Assembly: GCA_913778495.1 (NCBI GenBank)
Contig: CAJYVD010000021.1
Location: 34,619-98,618 of the forward strand
Source of the DNA: an uncultured Pantoea sp.
GTDB lineage: Bacteria; Pseudomonadota; Gammaproteobacteria; Enterobacterales; Enterobacteriaceae
Reading direction: 5' to 3'
DNA: 64,000 bases
Shown here: positions 60,580-64,000 of the stretch, piece after piece
Layout: every line of letters begins with the position of its first letter
Position numbering within the stretch: the first letter of the stretch is position 1
Notes under the pieces: generated by a model
Databases searched by the model: none
What the model was told of the DNA's origin: nothing
What the model saw: only the letters and a program-made list of their open reading frames with translations
Position numbers and translations under genes: made by a program

Positions 60580-62445
60580 ATGAAAAAATATGCTTTCTCG
60601 CTGTTTGCCTTCAGTGCAACGGCGCTGTCGCTCTGGGCGTCATTCGGCTATGCGCAACAACAGGATGATACGCAACTCGTCACGGCGAATCGTTTTCAGC
60701 AGCCCGTTTCGTCGGTGCTTGCGCCAACCGTTGTGGTCACGCGCGATGAGATTGATCGCTGGCAGGCAAAAAGCCTGCTGGATGTGATGCGCCGCTTGCC
60801 CGGCGTCGATATCGCACAAAACGGAGGACTGGGCCAGGCCAGCTCTGTCTCTCTCCGCGGTGCGGAGGCGCGCCACACGCTGGTGTTAATTGATGGCATT
60901 CCGCTGGCGAAATCGGGCATTACCGGTATTACTGACTTCAGCCAAATTCCGCTTGCATTAATACAGCGTATTGACGTGATTCGCGGCCCCCGCTCCGCCG
61001 TGTATGGCGCCGATGCTATTGGCGGCGTGGTGAACATTATCACTGAGGACGACCAGCCGGGCGGAAAAATTGGGGCGAGCCTCGGCTCCGACCGCTATCA
61101 AGAATACGATGGTGCGCTGCGGCAGAAAATCGGCGAGGGGACGCTCGTCACCGTTGCGGGAGCTTATCAGAGCACGCAGGGGTACAACATCCAGCCGCAG
61201 TCGACCTATTCCGTTGATCGCGATCGCGATGGGTTTCGCAGTAAAACCTTCTGGGCGGGTGTCAATCATACGTTTAACGATAGCCTGTCCGCATTTTTCC
61301 GCGGTTATGGTTACGCTAACAACACGTCTTATGACGCTGGCTATCAGGATGGCGGCGATAAGCGGCAGGTCTATAACCACACGTATGAAGGTGGGCTGCG
61401 ATTCGGTGAAGCACGTTACTCCTCCGAACTCACTTTCAGCGAGCAGCGTTATAAAGATTACAACTACGCCAGCACGCTGGGACTCTATCAAAACGGCACC
61501 TCGCTGGATGATATGCGCCAGCGAAATCTGCAATGGGGAAATAGTGCGGCGCTGGGCAACGGCAGCGTGAGCGCGGGGATTGACTGGCAACAGCAAGAAC
61601 TGACGTCCAGCGATCGCTATAGCGCCGACAGCTACAGCCGCATCAATACAGGCTATTACCTGACTACGCAGCAGCGTTTCAACACGTTGACGCTGGAAGG
61701 CGCGCTGCGCGGCGACGATAACAACCAGTTTGGCTGGAACAGTACCTGGCAGGCAGCCGCTGGCTGGGAGTTTATCCCGAATTACCGCTTCATCCTCTCG
61801 TACGGCACGGCGTTTGAGGCGCCCACGCTGGGACAAATGTACGGACAAAGCCGATTGGCCGTGGCGGCGAATCCCAATTTGCAGGCTGAAAAATCGCATC
61901 AGATTGAGACGGGAATGGAAGGCACCACCGGCCCTGTGGATTGGCACCTTTATCTGTATCAAAACAAAATTAACAATCTGATTGATTACCAGGCGGATGA
62001 AAATTTTGTCGGCACCTACTACAACGTGCAATCCGCGACCATTAAAGGGATTGAATGGAGTGGAAGTGTCGATACCGGTATTTTTACGCACCGCATTACG
62101 CTTCAGTATCTCGATCCGCGCCGGGATCAGGACAATGAACTGTTGGCGCACCGTTCACGGCAGCAATATAAGTACCAGCTCGATTGGACATGGCGGGATA
62201 TCGATATTGATCTCGCGTGGCAGTATTTTGGTAAAAGCGTGAACAACAACAGTAATCAGTACACCAGCGTACAGCGGCCGATGCCGAGTTACAGTTTGGT
62301 GGATGTCTCTGCTGCGTATCCTGTCACGTCTCATCTTACAGTTCGTGGTAAAATCGCCAATCTGTTGGATAAGGACTACGAGACGGTTTATGGCTATCGA
62401 ACCCCTGGACGTGAATACACACTCAGCGCCAGCTACAGCTTCTGA
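60580..62445 (+). CDS. btuB: TonB-dependent vitamin B12 receptor BtuB
   Basis: Outer-membrane importer of cobalamin. The ATG at 60580 gives 621 residues (E. coli 614). A signal peptide ends near SFGYAQQ. The TonB box DDTQLVTANRFQ follows, then the plug domain (ARHTLVLIDGIPL, DVIRGPRSAVYGADAIGGVVNI) and a 22-strand barrel ending in phenylalanine (SASYSF). An in-frame ATG at 60565 is possible, but 60580 matches the E. coli leader spacing. The murI start lies inside the last 56 bases. Confidence 0.97.
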   Translation: MKKYAFSLFAFSATALSLWASFGYAQQQDDTQLVTANRFQQPVSSVLAPTVVVTRDEIDRWQAKSLLDVMRRLPGVDIAQNGGLGQASSVSLRGAEARHTLVLIDGIPLAKSGITGITDFSQIPLALIQRIDVIRGPRSAVYGADAIGGVVNIITEDDQPGGKIGASLGSDRYQEYDGALRQKIGEGTLVTVAGAYQSTQGYNIQPQSTYSVDRDRDGFRSKTFWAGVNHTFNDSLSAFFRGYGYANNTSYDAGYQDGGDKRQVYNHTYEGGLRFGEARYSSELTFSEQRYKDYNYASTLGLYQNGTSLDDMRQRNLQWGNSAALGNGSVSAGIDWQQQELTSSDRYSADSYSRINTGYYLTTQQRFNTLTLEGALRGDDNNQFGWNSTWQAAAGWEFIPNYRFILSYGTAFEAPTLGQMYGQSRLAVAANPNLQAEKSHQIETGMEGTTGPVDWHLYLYQNKINNLIDYQADENFVGTYYNVQSATIKGIEWSGSVDTGIFTHRITLQYLDPRRDQDNELLAHRSRQQYKYQLDWTWRDIDIDLAWQYFGKSVNNNSNQYTSVQRPMPSYSLVDVSAAYPVTSHLTVRGKIANLLDKDYETVYGYRTPGREYTLSASYSF

Positions 62446-63241
62446 TCTGCGTCCCACCGTGCTGATTTTTGACTCTGGCGTGGGTGGGCTCTCCGTCTAC
62501 GACGAGGTTCGGCAGCTGTTGCCGGACCTCCACTATCTCTATGCCTTCGATAATGAAGGCTTTCCTTACGGTGAAAAAACCGAGGCGTATATCGTTGAGC
62601 GTGTTGTCGCTGTCGTCACCGCCATTGCTCACCGCTTTCCTCTGGCGCTGGTGATCATCGCCTGCAACTCCGCCAGCACGGTTTCGCTTCCCGCGCTGCG
62701 GGCGCGCTTTGCGTTTCCCGTTGTGGGTGTGGTGCCCGCCATTAAACCTGCCGCACGACTTACGCGAAACGGCGTGGTGGGATTGCTGGCCACGCGCGGA
62801 ACGGTGAAACGTCCGTATACGCATGAGCTGGTGAAGCAGTTTGCCCGTGAATGCACTATCGAGATGCTGGGTTCAGCAGAGCTGGTGGAATTGGCCGAGG
62901 CAAAGCTTCACGGCGCACCTGTGTCGCTTGAAGATGTGCGTCGCACGGTTCAACCGTGGCTGCGTATGAAAGAGCCGCCGGATACCGTGGTGCTGGGATG
63001 CACCCATTTTCCACTGCTGCGTGACGAACTGCAGTGCGTAATGCCGGAGGGCACGCGGCTGGTGGATTCAGGCGCCGCGATTGCGCGCCGCACCGTTTGG
63101 CTGCTGGAGCATGAAGCGCCTGATGCGGTTTCTGATGCGGGCAACATGGCGTTTTGTACGCAGATGGATGAAGAGGCTGTTCAGTTATCACCCGTTTTAC
63201 AGCGCTATGGCTTCCCACTGCTGGAAAAACTGGCAATTTAG
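62390..63241 (+). CDS. murI: Glutamate racemase
   Basis: Makes D-glutamate for peptidoglycan. The ATG at 62390 gives 283 residues (E. coli 285) and overlaps btuB by 56 bases, as in E. coli. FDSGVGGLSVYDEV (about 26-39), then the first catalytic cysteine in VIIACNSASTVSLP and the second in VLGCTHFPLL. It is followed by an rrn operon, also the E. coli order (murI-rrnB). Confidence 0.97.
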   Translation: MAIEPLDVNTHSAPATASDLRPTVLIFDSGVGGLSVYDEVRQLLPDLHYLYAFDNEGFPYGEKTEAYIVERVVAVVTAIAHRFPLALVIIACNSASTVSLPALRARFAFPVVGVVPAIKPAARLTRNGVVGLLATRGTVKRPYTHELVKQFARECTIEMLGSAELVELAEAKLHGAPVSLEDVRRTVQPWLRMKEPPDTVVLGCTHFPLLRDELQCVMPEGTRLVDSGAAIARRTVWLLEHEAPDAVSDAGNMAFCTQMDEEAVQLSPVLQRYGFPLLEKLAI

Positions 63242-63292
63242 CGGTGTTTAGTTGAAAAAAACAGCACTCGAATTTTAATTTGCAATTAGCAC

Positions 63293-63320
63293 TTGTCAGC
63301 CCAAAAGAAATCCCTATACT
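63293..63320 (+). promoter_or_regulatory. rrn P1 promoter
   Basis: -35 TTGTCA (63293-63298), 16-base spacer, -10 TATACT (63315-63320), followed by the GCGCC discriminator and CTGACACGGAACAACGG as in E. coli rrnB P1. The A/T-rich stretch 63255-63290 fits the UP element. Confidence 0.9.
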
Positions 63321-63410
63321 GCGCCTCCACTGACACGGAACAACGGTTTACGAAGCGATGTGTTCAGCGGTTGTCTTAACGGCAACCATCAGAAAAGCAA
63401 AAATAAATGC

Positions 63411-63438
63411 TTGACTGAAAATGCGGAAAGCGTAATAT
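63411..63438 (+). promoter_or_regulatory. rrn P2 promoter
   Basis: -35 TTGACT (63411-63416), 16-base spacer, -10 TAATAT (63433-63438), about 118 bases after P1, matching the usual tandem rrn arrangement. Confidence 0.88.
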
Positions 63439-63471
63439 ACGCATCCCGCGCCGCTAGAGAAATCGCGGCAC

Positions 63472-63483
63472 TGCTCTTTAACA
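63472..63483 (+). promoter_or_regulatory. rrn boxA antitermination site
   Basis: TGCTCTTTAACA matches the E. coli rrn boxA that loads NusB-S10 and associated factors. It is followed by the leader up to the 16S 5' end at 63637. Confidence 0.88.
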
Positions 63484-63636
63484 ATTTATCAGACAATCTG
63501 TGTGGGCACTCGCAGGATTGATATCAAAGCCTCCGGGCTCTAAAAAATATCAAGTCTTTGCTGAGTGAACACGTAATTCATTACGACGTTTTAATTCACA
63601 GAGCACCGCTTAACTCGTTTAAGCAAATCAAACTTT

Positions 63637-63785
63637 AAATTGAAGAGTTTGATCATGGCTCAGATTGAACGCTGGCGGCAGGCCTAACACATGCAAGTCG
63701 GACGGTAGCACAGGGGAGCTTGCTCTCCGGGTGACGAGTGGCGGACGGGTGAGTAATGTCTGGGAAACTGCCCGGTGGAGGGGGA
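63637..63785 (+). rRNA. rrs: 16S rRNA, 5' fragment only, broken at about base 149
   Basis: AAATTGAAGAGTTTGATCATGG begins at 63637, the standard 16S 5' end, preceded by a normal rrn leader. Canonical 16S sequence continues through GTGAGTAATGTCTGGG and GGAGGGGGA. Where 16S should read TAACTACTGG, the sequence changes at 63786 to protein-coding sequence. The remaining roughly 1390 bases of 16S, the spacer tRNAs and 23S are not in the window. Most likely an assembly join. Confidence 0.93.
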
Positions 63786-64000
63786 ACTGGAAGCTGTACG
63801 GCGTCGGGCTGGGCATCGGCGGCGTGCTGTTCGGCGGTATCCTGGTCGGGCACTTTGCCCAGAGCGGGCAAATCAGCCTGAACGGGGACATGCTGCACTT
63901 TATCCAGGAGTTTGGCCTGATCCTGTTCGTCTACACCATCGGCATCCAGGTCGGCCCCGGTTTCTTCTCTTCGCTGCGCGTCTCCGGTCTGCGCCTCAAC
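63785..64000 (+). CDS. yidE: YidE-type transporter fragment, N-terminus missing, runs off window
   Basis: From 63785 the frame reads [18 protein letters not shown] and continues without stop for 72 codons to the last base, including [20 protein letters not shown]. This closely matches residues about 22-95 of E. coli YidE, an AspT/YidE/YbjL antiporter-duplication protein. The first roughly 21 residues and the promoter are absent, replaced by 16S rRNA. There is no native start. Microhomology of about five G lies at the join (63780-63784). The rest of the gene lies beyond the window. Confidence 0.88.

Noticed and set aside
60958-62151. 397-codon leftward open frame opposite btuB
   Set aside because: Long antisense shadow produced by btuB codon usage; no ribosome site or family features.
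63628-63898. Leftward open frames across the 16S/yidE join
   Set aside because: They are antisense to rRNA and yidE and exist only because of the join.

Overview
The window reads as a chromosomal segment of a gamma-proteobacterium of the order Enterobacterales. Nearly every housekeeping protein is close to its E. coli counterpart in length and sequence. Several features point to the Erwiniaceae (Pantoea/Erwinia/Mixta type) rather than E. coli itself: a type-1 argG inside an argCBGH cluster, trmL next to cpxA, emrD between fpr and glpX, and no menA, gpmM or metF at their E. coli positions. The family assignment is inference from gene order, not from a search. I see no insertion sequence, prophage, CRISPR array or tRNA.

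Region 1 (1-8509) is the lipopolysaccharide core locus. A leftward block of glycosyltransferases (GT4, GT9, GT2, then waaQ cut by the window edge) is followed by an isolated rightward deacetylase gene resembling wabN, and by the leftward hldD-waaF-waaC operon for inner-core heptose. Region 2 (8741-15422) holds kbl-tdh (threonine catabolism), then two further glycosyltransferase-type genes and the leftward yibQ and envC (cell-envelope remodelling and septal murein hydrolase activation).

Region 3 (15671-19252) is yibN-grxC-secB-gpsA-cysE with convergent trmL. Region 4 (19288-26575) is the Cpx envelope stress system: cpxRA, a perfect CpxR box, divergent cpxP, and a CpxQ small RNA encoded in the cpxP 3' end. 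It continues with fieF, pfkA, sbp and cdh. Region 5 (26601-34559) is tpiA, yiiQ, fpr, emrD, then glpX and the glpFK glycerol operon, then zapB.

Region 6 (34617-42311) is rraA, the heat-shock protease operon hslVU with a sigma-32 promoter, ftsN, cytR, priA and rpmE. Region 7 (42390-55335) is amino-acid metabolism: metJ with tandem met boxes and metBL, ppc, and argE divergent from argCBGH. Region 8 (55575-63241) is oxyR, sthA, fabR-yijD, trmA, btuB behind a cobalamin riboswitch, and murI overlapping the btuB end.

The right end (63242-64000) starts as a normal rrn operon with P1, P2, boxA and the 16S 5' end. About 149 bases into 16S the sequence switches abruptly to the middle of a yidE-type transporter gene, which runs in frame to the window edge. 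Both genes are broken at that join. It is the one clear structural anomaly here and most likely an assembly chimera at an rRNA repeat. I found no undescribed defence or mobile system. The most novel-looking genes are the unclassified glycosyltransferase-like protein at 11005-11916 and its GT4 partner.
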